The notes under the pieces: model-generated
Database searches by the model: none
The model's input: the letters and a program-made list of their open reading frames with translations, nothing else
What the model was told of the DNA's origin: nothing
Translations under genes and position numbers: made by a program
Shown here: positions 7,661 to 15,916 of the stretch, piece after piece
Numbering within the stretch: position 1 is the first letter of the stretch
How the letters are laid out: each line of letters starts with the position of its first letter
NCBI GenBank assembly: GCA_910588375.1
Contig: CAJUQA010000016.1
Coordinates: 1-64,000, forward strand
DNA length: 64,000 bases
Source: an uncultured Odoribacter sp.
GTDB lineage: Bacteria; Bacteroidota; Bacteroidia; Bacteroidales; Marinifilaceae
Direction of reading: 5' to 3'

Positions 7661-8987
7661 GTTGTCCTTCGATGAATTCACACATAGCCTGGTAGAGTTC
7701 AGGAAGGTATTTTTGAAATACCCGGTTTCCGATGAATTTGTTTTCAAAACAGTGTGCGATGAATTCGGTTTCTCTGAATCCAGGTTGCTGAAAATAGGCT
7801 GTTGCGTGGCCTCTGCCGTATGTTATGGTGAGGGCTTTTATGGTGTCTAATGTGGAGCCAATTTGTTCTAATACGTCTGCCTTTGTTATTCCTAAGCGTA
7901 TGAAGGTAGTTTCTTCCATATCATTTATCCTCCATCCTATATTGTCTATTTTTTTGCTGAGGTGTGCAATTTGGGGTAAACCGTCAGAATCGTGTTTCAT
8001 GAGTTCTTTTTGCCAATGCTCCATAAGTTTACGGATTTTGGTGGAATTACGCAAGTTTCTTTGCCAGTCGATAGCATGTCCGAATTCATGATAGATAACA
8101 CTTTCACGATGCCAGTTGCTGGCCTGATTGCGTTCAGAATTGACTATGTGTACGGTTTTGTCTTGCGGATTGTAATATGAGCCTCTACCCCGTTTTTCGA
8201 TAAGTAATTTTACAGGTTTCTCTTGATTGACCATCCGGAAGAATTCCTCTTTAAATTTAATGTTGGTGTTTTTGAGGTATTCGCTATCTTCCAGCAGTTC
8301 TTTCGGAATAAAGCTGGGCTCGTCGTCTCGAAGCTTTTGGATTTCCTGGCGCATGGTGTCGAATGCCTGGTCGATGAGTTTGCGGGTTTCTGGGTCGGCG
8401 TTTTTGTATTGTTCGGCGGCCCATTCCATGAACTTCTGCTGTTTGTTGCCGGCAAATTCTTTGCTTTCGAGGAGGTTGTAGAGTTTGTTTTTGTCTTGGG
8501 GTGTGGGCATGTCTGTTTTCAGATAGTGGGCTGCCTGTCGTGCTGTGAGTGGTATGGCTGTACAGCGGCAACGGAATCCGATGGGCGGAAAGAAGGTGAA
8601 GTCTCCTGTTTTGAATATTTTTCCGTGTAGGGCGGCGTGTGATGGGCGTGTTTTGCTGTCGAGGGTGGCGGAGTATTTCCAGTAGGGGTATTCGTCTGCC
8701 ACTTCGAGCATTTTTTGCATTTGTCCGGCTCCAAAGGCAAGGGATACGTTTGTTTCATAGATATTATTGATTTGGTGGTTGTGGAGGCGGGTGATTCCGG
8801 CTTTGTCGAATTCGTCGTCGACAAGTTTTTTAAATTCGCGGTAGCCCTCTCCTTTTGTGAGGTTTTCGTCAATGGCCTCTTTGAGGCGATTGCGGATTCG
8901 CTGCTCCTGGACAACGGCGGTGGTAAATGCCTGGAAACGGAAGAAGGATGCGGCAGAGGGGTTGCCGGCTTCGAGGAGTGTGAGCAT
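7650..8987 (-). CDS. MuF-type head protein with C-terminal HExxH metallopeptidase domain
   Basis: From its first ATG this is 445 residues. The N-terminal half is a Phage_Mu_F domain: 'YETNVSLAFGAGQM' and 'TLDSKTRPSHAALHG' (about 77-122), then 'GFRCRCTAIPL'. After a helical linker (about 150-250) the C-terminal part has HEFGH at 300-304 and a downstream 'TEFIAHCFEN' that can supply the third zinc ligand, a zincin-like peptidase. MuF proteins help head assembly and are packaged in the virion; variable C-terminal enzyme domains are known in the family. The frame is open without any usable start back to 9224, and it is in the -1 frame of the portal gene at an A-AAA-AAG site, so a portal-MuF fusion is possible. 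Confidence 0.85.
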   Translation of the reverse strand: MLTLLEAGNPSAASFFRFQAFTTAVVQEQRIRNRLKEAIDENLTKGEGYREFKKLVDDEFDKAGITRLHNHQINNIYETNVSLAFGAGQMQKMLEVADEYPYWKYSATLDSKTRPSHAALHGKIFKTGDFTFFPPIGFRCRCTAIPLTARQAAHYLKTDMPTPQDKNKLYNLLESKEFAGNKQQKFMEWAAEQYKNADPETRKLIDQAFDTMRQEIQKLRDDEPSFIPKELLEDSEYLKNTNIKFKEEFFRMVNQEKPVKLLIEKRGRGSYYNPQDKTVHIVNSERNQASNWHRESVIYHEFGHAIDWQRNLRNSTKIRKLMEHWQKELMKHDSDGLPQIAHLSKKIDNIGWRINDMEETTFIRLGITKADVLEQIGSTLDTIKALTITYGRGHATAYFQQPGFRETEFIAHCFENKFIGNRVFQKYLPELYQAMCEFIEGQQKG

Positions 8988-9124
8988 TTCTTCAGCAGAG
9001 AAGTCGGTATGGCGTTTTTTAATAGTGTCTAAAACGCTCTTTTCGCCGTTTTTAAAGGCATTGAGAAGGGATTTTAAGAGTGCGTCCGATAGTTTATTTA
9101 TGAAGTTTTTATCCGATTTACTAC

Positions 9125-10375
9125 CTAAAAATTTTCCGACCGATTCTTCTTTTTTTTTAAACGGTTTCGATAGAAGTCGAAGGCGTTGATGAGGGCGTTG
9201 TATTCTTCCGGGTCGGCGGCGAAGTCAAGCTTTTCGAGTTTGGTCGGAACAGTAGTGTCGAGGAAGAAGTCTTCTTCGGCGTATCCGCGTTTTTTCAGGA
9301 GTTCGGAGGTGGGTTTCAGTCCTGCCTGGAAGTAGATTTGGTCGGTTTCGGCTATGGATTTGCTAAGGGAACGCGGCAGTTGGAGGGTTAGCATGGGGGT
9401 TTCCGGAAAGTTGTTGAGGCGACATATTATGGTTATTAGTTGCATGAGTGCGTTAAGTACGAGTGTTTTTCCTTCTTCCAATGCGTCTTCGCGAACGGTG
9501 AGGCCGCTTTCGCTGGAGGCGTATCCGCCTTTGCCGTCGACTTGCATGGTGAGGTCTGTACCGGTCCACAGTTTTTCTATTTTTCGGCGAAGCATTTCGT
9601 CTATTTTGCTGTACAGATCGTTGGATGACTGTCGTCCGGTCATGGGTTTTGCTTCGATGTCCATGCCTGTGGGTATGGCTATTACTCCGTTGTTTCGCAG
9701 TGATATGAGTTTGGAGAGGAGGTCGTTTATGTCGTTTTGCGGTGTTCCCGGAGGATAGTGTCCCAACCATTTGTCGCGGCCGTCATCTTCGGCGAATTGC
9801 ATCATGAATTCAAAGTTTCCGTTTAGTCCTACCGCTATCCAGAAGGCTACGTCAAGAAGTCCCACTCCGTAGGGGTTAAGGAGGGTTGCGTCGTTTTGGC
9901 AAAGGATGAATTTGTGAGGGTATTGTGTCATGACGTCGATACCTTGTGGTTGATCGGATGAGAGCCGAAGTGAACGGTTGCGATCGAAGAAGTAGTATTC
10001 AGGCGGACAAAGTTCAATTTTTGCGGGGACTGTATGTCCTTGGAATCGGGTGTAGGCAGTGATTTCAAGGACTGCGAATCCGTAGTCTCGGGCGGAGGCT
10101 GCCGCACGTATGAGGTCGCGCAGGGGAAATGTTTTGAAGAAGTCTGTGAAGAAGCGGTCAAGGCTTTTGTTCCGGGCGTCGATGACGGGCTGAAGGCTGC
10201 ACAAGGCTGATTTGTAGGAGCCTATCTGGGGGAATATGTCGGGGTGTTTGGCTACTTTGTGGAATATTTCCATTGTAGCTGATTTGCTTTTGAGTACGTG
10301 TGAGGGATTGGGCAAAACGGATATTGCTTTGTCGAGTTTTTGCTGTATGGTTATGGAGCCTTCTAAGGTTTTCAT
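9125..10375 (-). CDS. Portal protein, DUF935 (Mu gp29-like)
   Basis: A 416-residue protein with features of the DUF935 portal family: 'PDIFPQIGSYKSALCSLQPVIDA' dispersed near 45-70, 'RDYGFAVLEI' at about 98 and 'WLGHYPPGTPQNDINDLL' at about 195-215. Twelve copies form the vertex ring through which DNA enters the head. Its ATG overlaps the stop of the upstream gpG-like gene (ATGA), indicating coupling. The C-terminus ends in a lysine-rich stretch encoded by the slippery A run. Confidence 0.88.
   Translation of the reverse strand: MKTLEGSITIQQKLDKAISVLPNPSHVLKSKSATMEIFHKVAKHPDIFPQIGSYKSALCSLQPVIDARNKSLDRFFTDFFKTFPLRDLIRAAASARDYGFAVLEITAYTRFQGHTVPAKIELCPPEYYFFDRNRSLRLSSDQPQGIDVMTQYPHKFILCQNDATLLNPYGVGLLDVAFWIAVGLNGNFEFMMQFAEDDGRDKWLGHYPPGTPQNDINDLLSKLISLRNNGVIAIPTGMDIEAKPMTGRQSSNDLYSKIDEMLRRKIEKLWTGTDLTMQVDGKGGYASSESGLTVREDALEEGKTLVLNALMQLITIICRLNNFPETPMLTLQLPRSLSKSIAETDQIYFQAGLKPTSELLKKRGYAEEDFFLDTTVPTKLEKLDFAADPEEYNALINAFDFYRNRLKKKKNRSENF
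9149..9158 (-). promoter_or_regulatory. Candidate -1 ribosomal frameshift site at the end of the portal gene
   Basis: On the minus strand an A9 run followed by G gives A-AAA-AAG (9155 to 9149) in the portal reading frame, a canonical heptamer for -1 slippage in bacteria. A -1 shift enters the MuF frame, open from there to 7650 and giving a predicted 908-residue portal-MuF fusion. The unshifted frame ends eight codons later at 9125. Confidence 0.55.
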
Positions 10376-10830
10376 TTCAAATTAGGATTAAGTTGTTTAA
10401 AACGTCGGATTAAAAAGTCTTGTATGTCTTCGGTGTCGGGTGTTTCGACGGTGAAGACGGGGCGCGGTACGATACCGGCGCGTGGCGCTCCCCATTGGTG
10501 GTGTTTGATGATGTCCAGTCCGGTCAGTTTCAGTTCTCCAGAGACTTCATGTGAAAGACTGCGTTTCATGAGGCCTGTACGCTGGAGAGGTTTGAGGGAA
10601 TAGCCCAAACGGCTTTTTTGTCGTTGTGTTGCCGGTTTTAGCAGTGTGTAGGATTTCTCCTGTGTCCCTCCGTCTTCAAGGTTTTGCTTTGCACGTGACA
10701 CGAGTAATTGGCCAACAGAACGCAGGAAGTGAGTGTCGGCTGTAACGGTTTTGAAGCGTTGTCGGATTTCACTGAGGGTTCCGGTTATTTCACGGAGTTC
10801 ATTATCGTTGATTCTAATTTGCATTCCCAT
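10372..10830 (-). CDS. Phage virion morphogenesis protein (Mu gpG-like)
   Basis: A protein of about 152 residues when started at ATG 10830, just inside the end of the terminase gene; a longer in-frame reading to 10899 lies wholly within terminase coding sequence and is less likely. The N-terminus 'MGMQIRINDNELREITGTL' and the C-terminal 'GAPRAGIVPRPVFTV' followed by a helix are typical of the virion-morphogenesis (tail completion) family. It overlaps the portal start by four bases. Probable role: head-tail joining or tail completion. Confidence 0.75.
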   Translation of the reverse strand: MGMQIRINDNELREITGTLSEIRQRFKTVTADTHFLRSVGQLLVSRAKQNLEDGGTQEKSYTLLKPATQRQKSRLGYSLKPLQRTGLMKRSLSHEVSGELKLTGLDIIKHHQWGAPRAGIVPRPVFTVETPDTEDIQDFLIRRFKQLNPNLK

Positions 10831-10837
10831 AGTAATC

Positions 10838-12244
10838 TTATTTATAGTCGCGTGACCATCCGACAAAGAGTTTGTCAAGGCGTGCAGTGCGTTTGTCATT
10901 TAGTTGTGCTACATGTACAGCGGGGGCTACATAGGGACTTTCGGCCGCTGCTTCGAGTGCCAGGGCGGCTGCCCAGAAACGGTCAGCATGGCTTTCGTTT
11001 TTGGTTCCGGCAGAGAGACGGATGTTTCCTGAGGCTGTGATGTCCTGACGAATAAGCTGGAAGTCATCATAAATTTCCCGTTCAGCCGGAATAAGGCAGG
11101 ACTGGTCTTCAAGGCATTTTTTGAGGCGAAAGGCCATGATTTCTTTTACGGTAGCTGTGAAATTTACCCCTTCGACGCGGGAGGTCCCAAAACGTTCCTG
11201 AAGGAAGTCGGTGAGCCCGATACCCATGCCGGTGGAATCAATACACAGCCGGCGGAGATTGGGCAGACGGAAGAGGATGTCCCCTATTTCGTCATTTTGC
11301 CGGGTAAAGGCTTCTCCCTGGATAGCGTAAAGATAACGGGTGATGTGGAGAGAAGACGTGACCTTTTCGTTGATCCAGAGGAAAGAGAAGTTGGTTTTGC
11401 GGCCAACATCCAATCCTCCGTATAGTTCCCGGCATTCTACGAGTTTTTCAAAGGGTAGGAGTTCAGCTCTTCCAGCGTTTTCGAGTACAGGCCAGGTGAT
11501 GAAGGTTTCGTTTTCGTCCTGTGGTTCGCACATGAATTGTTGGTTCCAGATGTAGGTGTCCCCTACTGATTTCCGGATTTTGTCGATGTAGGCGTCTTGT
11601 TCTTCCGTGGTACATTTTTTCCGGAGGGCCTTATCTGCCAATCCCTGCCGGACAGCATCGATGAAGGTTGTGCGGTAGTGTTTCCAGGTGAGTTCTCCCC
11701 TTTCGAGGCGTTTTATGAAAGAGTAGAATACGGATTGTTTGCCGCGGTGTGTGGAAATGATACGAATGGGGTATCCCCAAACAAGGGCCGCCGGACTGGC
11801 AGCTTCCCAAACTTCGAGTTCGTTGTCACGGCGTGCAAATTCGTCGAGGACGATTTTACCGCCTTTCCCATGAAGTTGGTTGGGACTGGATGAAAGTGCT
11901 GTGATTTTACGGCCGTTGCTGAATGTGATGACGAAGGTGTTTGCGTCGGCTTCGTCGAGGAGTTCGGTTTGTGTTTCGGATTTGACAACAGCGTTGAGGG
12001 CGGTAGCGTATTTTTTGCAGTAGTCGATGTATTCCCGTGCGTTGGTGATGTTGTTTGAGGAGAACCATACGTTGTATTTACCGAATATAGCCGCATCGAT
12101 GACGTCTTCGAAGGCTTGCGCGTATGTCATGCCTATACGACGAGATTTCTCATAGATTTTGATCTGTGAGTTGTCCTGGAGCCATGCGACCTGGTAGGGC
12201 AGGAATCCGAATTTGGTATAGTTTATTTTGAATGGTTGTTTCAT
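10838..12244 (-). CDS. Terminase large subunit (Mu gp28-like)
   Basis: A 468-residue terminase. The ATPase half has an atypical Walker A region 'EKSRRIGMTYAQA' (about 31-43) and Walker B 'KIVLDEFA'. The nuclease half begins with 'YGGLDVGRKTNFSFLW' and contains 'LCIDSTGMGIGL' and a late acidic 'ESHADRFWA'. It powers headful DNA packaging of host-flanked phage genomes. Its ATG overlaps the small subunit gene by four bases, and the gpG-like gene starts inside its 3' end. Confidence 0.92.
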   Translation of the reverse strand: MKQPFKINYTKFGFLPYQVAWLQDNSQIKIYEKSRRIGMTYAQAFEDVIDAAIFGKYNVWFSSNNITNAREYIDYCKKYATALNAVVKSETQTELLDEADANTFVITFSNGRKITALSSSPNQLHGKGGKIVLDEFARRDNELEVWEAASPAALVWGYPIRIISTHRGKQSVFYSFIKRLERGELTWKHYRTTFIDAVRQGLADKALRKKCTTEEQDAYIDKIRKSVGDTYIWNQQFMCEPQDENETFITWPVLENAGRAELLPFEKLVECRELYGGLDVGRKTNFSFLWINEKVTSSLHITRYLYAIQGEAFTRQNDEIGDILFRLPNLRRLCIDSTGMGIGLTDFLQERFGTSRVEGVNFTATVKEIMAFRLKKCLEDQSCLIPAEREIYDDFQLIRQDITASGNIRLSAGTKNESHADRFWAAALALEAAAESPYVAPAVHVAQLNDKRTARLDKLFVGWSRDYK

Positions 12245-12654
12245 AGGTCTACGCCAAATATTTCTTTAAATTTCGCCATCGCAGCTTCTTTGTCGGATGT
12301 GTTGTCTTCCGGACCGGCGATGTCTGCTTCGACTTCTTTTTCATATTCCCGAGCCTGTAAAAGCGTGGATGCCATACGGGTGAAGGCGTTGAGGATGTGT
12401 GCTGCCGGCGTGACACCGTTTTCGAGTTGTCCTTTGACTTTTTCCGCGAGCAGCATCGCGATGTCTCGCGTGGCGTCGTGGAGGTTTTCTCGGGATTTGA
12501 GTAGGCGTCTCCGTTTGAGTTCCCAGCGTCCTTCTTTTGCCCAGTTGCGCAGGGTGCGATCGGAGCAGTCGAGTTCTTTTGCAATGGCTTCGAATGTCCA
12601 TTGTTCTTGTATGTATAGGTTTTCCGCCCGATCGTATAGGATGCTTTTTTTCAT
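12241..12654 (-). CDS. Terminase small subunit, DUF1804-like
   Basis: A 137-residue protein with an N-terminal helix-turn-helix (about 18-45, 'TFEAIAKELDCSDRTLRNWAKEG') and a helical, charged C-terminus, as in DUF1804/gp27-type small terminase subunits of Mu-like phages. It should recognise the packaging start and recruit the large subunit, whose gene it overlaps (ATGA). Confidence 0.78.
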   Translation of the reverse strand: MKKSILYDRAENLYIQEQWTFEAIAKELDCSDRTLRNWAKEGRWELKRRRLLKSRENLHDATRDIAMLLAEKVKGQLENGVTPAAHILNAFTRMASTLLQAREYEKEVEADIAGPEDNTSDKEAAMAKFKEIFGVDL

Positions 12655-12899
12655 TACATGAGCCTTTGTATTTTTTTGATTTGGACGTCGATTTGCTGGA
12701 TGCGTTCGATGGCTGTTTTTAGTGTGCCTACGGCTATTTCCAGTTTTCCTACACCGATTTCAAGCGGGTCGAGCAATGGGTCAGCTTCTTCACGGATGTT
12801 GATGATGGCCATGTCGACTTTGAGCGCTTCGGCAGTGCGTTCTTTTTTGAGTGCGGAGAGTTCACTCTCCATCCGGATTTTTTCCTTTGTTAATGACAT
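12654..12899 (-). CDS. Small coiled-coil phage protein
   Basis: An 81-residue, almost wholly helical protein with heptad-like patterning in both halves. No signal peptide or membrane helix. Its stop shares one base with the start of the small terminase gene and its start lies within the end of the holin-like gene, so it is coupled to both. In this position Mu-like phages often carry small lysis or packaging accessory genes; no family recognised. Confidence 0.55.
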   Translation of the reverse strand: MSLTKEKIRMESELSALKKERTAEALKVDMAIINIREEADPLLDPLEIGVGKLEIAVGTLKTAIERIQQIDVQIKKIQRLM

Positions 12900-13110
12900 A
12901 GTTTTCGATGATGTAGGTTAGTTTTTTGACTTCTGTGATGAGTTGGTTGGTTACTTTCTGTTGTTCGAGAAAGCGGTTGTCCCGTGATTCGATGGTTGCG
13001 CGCCATTGTTCACGTTCTTTTGCATGGTCGCGGTTGCCTGTGACTATAAGATAGAATAGTACGGCAGCGACCGGCATTCCGGGGAGCATTCCCATGATGA
13101 TTTCTTGCAT
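12862..13110 (-). CDS. Small single-span membrane protein, holin-like (BhlA/UviB type)
   Basis: An 82-residue protein with one N-terminal membrane segment (about 6-25) followed by a charged coiled-coil tail. This resembles BhlA/UviB-type holins, in which a single N-terminal helix precedes a coiled coil. It is the first gene of the leftward late block, and the spanin and endolysin genes of the same phage lie in the rightward block. The holin assignment is inference from topology. Confidence 0.45.
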   Translation of the reverse strand: MQEIIMGMLPGMPVAAVLFYLIVTGNRDHAKEREQWRATIESRDNRFLEQQKVTNQLITEVKKLTYIIENYVINKGKNPDGE

Positions 13111-13270
13111 AATTTTTTTGTTTTTGGTGTTTATTTTTCACGACAAAAGACGCCTTTTTTGAATGGTTGTTTTATTGTCAATGAGAATAAAAGAGGAAGG
13201 GAAAAAAGGATGATTTTTGTTGTGCAGATTTGACCCGGGAACGGGGATGTTTAATTAAATAGAATATGAA
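13111..13270. promoter_or_regulatory. Divergent late promoter region
   Basis: This 160-bp spacer separates the leftward packaging block from the rightward capsid/tail block, so it should contain back-to-back late promoters, presumably controlled by the Mor-type activator. It includes AATGAGAAT at 13180-13188, the same core found at the phage ends and operator. No -7 consensus is convincing. Confidence 0.5.
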
Positions 13271-14143
13271 ATGCCGATTAGACTTTTTACAAGCGGAACA
13301 CACAATGGCTTGAGTTTCAGTAATGATGATATAGCCAGTATTGCGGCTAAGACTGCCGCCGGATCGCCGGATCAGATTCCTATTGTGCTGGGGCATCCGA
13401 AGAATGATTTGCCGGTTTTGGGGTATGTGCCTAAGAGGGTGATAGAGATGTATAAGGAGGGTGATAAGGTGAGTTTGGGATTTGAGCGTGAGGAGGCGGA
13501 TTTGGGGGATGAAGGGGTTGAACTTGCCCGGGAGTTGGGCAAGAATAAGATTTCGATACGGTTGGAGGATGGTCGGATTAGGCATATCGGTTTGGTCAGA
13601 AGGGCTGCCGTGGAGGAGAATAATGAGCAGGATTTTGCAGCTTTGACGGGTGATTTTGCGGCTGTGGACGGTTTGGATGAATGTAACCGAATGACGCTGG
13701 AGACGGTGTTGAAGGCGATAAAGGGTGTATTTAGGAATAATAAAACAGATTTTGAGATGAAAGAGAAAGACAAGGAAAATGAAAAGCAGAATGCAGAGTT
13801 TTCTGCTTTGAAGAAGGATGTGGAAAGCATCAGTGAGAAGATTGACCGTTTGGAGAAGGTGTTGACGGGTCGGGAGGATGAGAAGAGGCGTAAGACGTTG
13901 ACGGCAGATTTTGAGGCCGCAGAGTATTCGCATTTGACGGATGAGCAGAAGGCAAAGGCGGTGGATTTTTGTGCCAAGCTGGAGAGTGCCGAGGAGGTGG
14001 CAGATTATAAGGCTATGCTTGCCGCAGGGAACCGGAAGCCGGATAAACCTAAGGACGGGAGCGTGACGATGGATTTCGGTAAGAAGGGTGATGAGAAGTC
14101 GGCAGAGGATTTGATCCGCGAGCAGGTGGATGCAGTAAAGTAG
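13271..14143 (+). CDS. Mu I-type prohead protease/scaffold
   Basis: A 290-residue protein. The N-terminal protease-like part contains 'IPIVLGHPKNDLPVLGYVPK' (about 37-56) and 'SIRLEDGRIRHIGLV', matching Mu-like I proteins. The C-terminal half (about 165-250) is a long charged coiled coil expected of a scaffold. It guides capsid assembly and is removed by self-cleavage. It directly precedes the major capsid gene, and as in Mu the C-terminal part could also be made separately as a scaffold. Confidence 0.8.
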   Translation: MPIRLFTSGTHNGLSFSNDDIASIAAKTAAGSPDQIPIVLGHPKNDLPVLGYVPKRVIEMYKEGDKVSLGFEREEADLGDEGVELARELGKNKISIRLEDGRIRHIGLVRRAAVEENNEQDFAALTGDFAAVDGLDECNRMTLETVLKAIKGVFRNNKTDFEMKEKDKENEKQNAEFSALKKDVESISEKIDRLEKVLTGREDEKRRKTLTADFEAAEYSHLTDEQKAKAVDFCAKLESAEEVADYKAMLAAGNRKPDKPKDGSVTMDFGKKGDEKSAEDLIREQVDAVK

Positions 14144-14169
14144 TGTTTAATTTTTAATATGGTTTTGGT

Positions 14170-15126
14170 ATGAAGTTTACAGAGATTGCAGCGGGAGATG
14201 TTATTACCCGCCAGATGGCAACGGAGGTGGTGAAGAAAAGTCCGCTTTTGGCCGGTCATATCGAGTTTTTCAAGAAGCCGGGTTCGTCGGTAAGTGTGCG
14301 CAGTGGCGGAGATATTGACGGAGTGGTCGGTCAAACACGTGCTTTGGGCAATAAGTATTCGGAGAAGACGGTGAACCCAGTTTATGCTACGGGGGGCCGG
14401 AAGATGTTGGGGGATACGATTCAGATTGATGTCGCCTATGAGCGGATGGGGTATGATTTGTCGAGTGAAATGACAGCACAGCTTACGCGGCGCGTAAGGG
14501 AGATAGGGTATGCTTTTAATTATATGTTGATTAATGGCGACCCTTCAGTGACGGGGCATGAAACGGAGTTCACGGGACTGAAGAAGCTGGTGAAGGATTC
14601 GCGGAAGGTGGTTGCAGCGACAAATGGACTAAAATTAGCATTAGGGAATAGCGATGCTAATAAAACTGCCCAACAGCGTTTTTTGGAGAAATTGGATGAG
14701 ACGATTGCTTTGTGTCAGGGGACGAATAAGGTGATTTTGTCGAATTCGAAGGTGTTGTCCAGGTTGAATGCGATTGCCCGGGAGTATCTGGATGTGCAGC
14801 GGAATGAGTTTGGTGTTCCTGTTACTTATTATAATCATATTCCACTGATTGACGTGGGTGATTATTTGTCGGCAAAGGATACGTTTTCTCCGATTATTGA
14901 TTTTAATGAGACGTGCGGAACTTCTGCGGATTGTTGCGCTTCGTTGTATGTGGCGAGTTTTGAGGAGGAGGACGGTATGAGTTTCGCTACGTGTAACGGC
15001 GGGTTTATGGTTTATCCGGTGCAGAAGAACGGGAATTGGCTGGAGTGTATGTTTGAGTTGATTTGCGATAGTATGCTGATTCGGGCGTCGGCTTTGTCGA
15101 AGCTGGAGGGGTTGAAGCTGGAGTGA
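14170..15126 (+). CDS. Major capsid protein
   Basis: A 318-residue protein just after the protease/scaffold gene. Its N-terminus ('AAGDVITRQMATEVVKKSPLL') and internal segments such as 'YAFNYMLINGDPS' and 'GVPVTYYNHIPLIDVG' have the general look of HK97-fold capsids (N-arm, spine helix, P-domain loop). Sequence similarity to Mu gpT is not evident, so the assignment combines position, length and fold-like pattern. Confidence 0.78.
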   Translation: MKFTEIAAGDVITRQMATEVVKKSPLLAGHIEFFKKPGSSVSVRSGGDIDGVVGQTRALGNKYSEKTVNPVYATGGRKMLGDTIQIDVAYERMGYDLSSEMTAQLTRRVREIGYAFNYMLINGDPSVTGHETEFTGLKKLVKDSRKVVAATNGLKLALGNSDANKTAQQRFLEKLDETIALCQGTNKVILSNSKVLSRLNAIAREYLDVQRNEFGVPVTYYNHIPLIDVGDYLSAKDTFSPIIDFNETCGTSADCCASLYVASFEEEDGMSFATCNGGFMVYPVQKNGNWLECMFELICDSMLIRASALSKLEGLKLE

Positions 15127-15127
15127 T

Positions 15128-15388
15128 ATGAGATTTGCCATAATTGAGAGTTGTCTGAAGGGGATGCCGGAACTGCCGGAGACGGTTGAAGGTCTCGCGA
15201 AGAAGGTGAATGAGCTTACCGCAGGGATGCGGTTCCCTCCCCTTTCAGATGATGAAATGAAGAGGCTGGCGGAGCGGTTTTGCCAGGAATTCGAGAAGTC
15301 GGAAGATAGGAATGAGAAGATTGCAAATAAAGGGCGTAGAGGGAGAAAAAGGGATGGAATGAAGTGTGATTCGTCTGAAAGTTTTTAA
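15128..15388 (+). CDS. Small phage protein, unknown
   Basis: An 86-residue protein whose ATG lies two bases after the capsid stop codon. A second in-frame ATG at 15164 (MPELPETVEGLAKKV) is an alternative start. It is charged, with a very basic tail 'NKGRRGRKRDG'. Position between capsid and gp36 genes suggests a head-associated role such as decoration or DNA contact, but nothing in the sequence proves it. Confidence 0.5.
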   Translation: MRFAIIESCLKGMPELPETVEGLAKKVNELTAGMRFPPLSDDEMKRLAERFCQEFEKSEDRNEKIANKGRRGRKRDGMKCDSSESF

Positions 15389-15457
15389 AAGGTCTTTAAG
15401 GGCTATTTAAACGATTTTAAACCGGTTTGTGAGCCGAGGATGTGAGTTATAAGCGAG

Positions 15458-15916
15458 ATGATTATGAAATATATTACGTTGGATGAGTTTTACGGGTTTG
15501 TGGTGAAGCCGGAGGTGGTTAAACTGACGGAAGGCAAAGATGGTAAACCGGCGACGGAAGTGTTGGAGGAAGTGAACCGGAATGCAGTGAGTGATTTGGA
15601 GGGGTATTTGCGGGGATTGTACCGGTTGCCGCTTGTGGAACCTGTGGAGCCGATGGTACGCACGATTGTCGGTGAGTTGATGCGGTTTTATTTGCGGACG
15701 CGGCGGAATGACCAGAATGTTTCGGACAGTGTTTATAAGTTGTATCAGATTACTATCGGAAAGTTGAAGGATATTCAGCAGCGACGGATTGTGCTGGACG
15801 CGGAAGCCCTTGCCGGGAATGATGAAACGGGTTTACCTTCCGGAGGTGTACAGAGTTGGACGCCTTCGCAGAAGTTTCCTAATCATTTTACAGGTTTTGA
15901 TGATTTGAGAGATTAA
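15458..15916 (+). CDS. DUF1320 (Mu gp36-like) head-tail connector protein
   Basis: A 152-residue protein. 'AVSDLEGYLRGLYRLPL' followed by 'VRTIVGELMRFYLRTRR' is the typical core of the DUF1320/gp36 family, thought to form part of the head-tail connector. Codons 1 and 3 are both ATG (15458, 15464). Its stop abuts the spanin gene start. Confidence 0.8.
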   Translation: MIMKYITLDEFYGFVVKPEVVKLTEGKDGKPATEVLEEVNRNAVSDLEGYLRGLYRLPLVEPVEPMVRTIVGELMRFYLRTRRNDQNVSDSVYKLYQITIGKLKDIQQRRIVLDAEALAGNDETGLPSGGVQSWTPSQKFPNHFTGFDDLRD

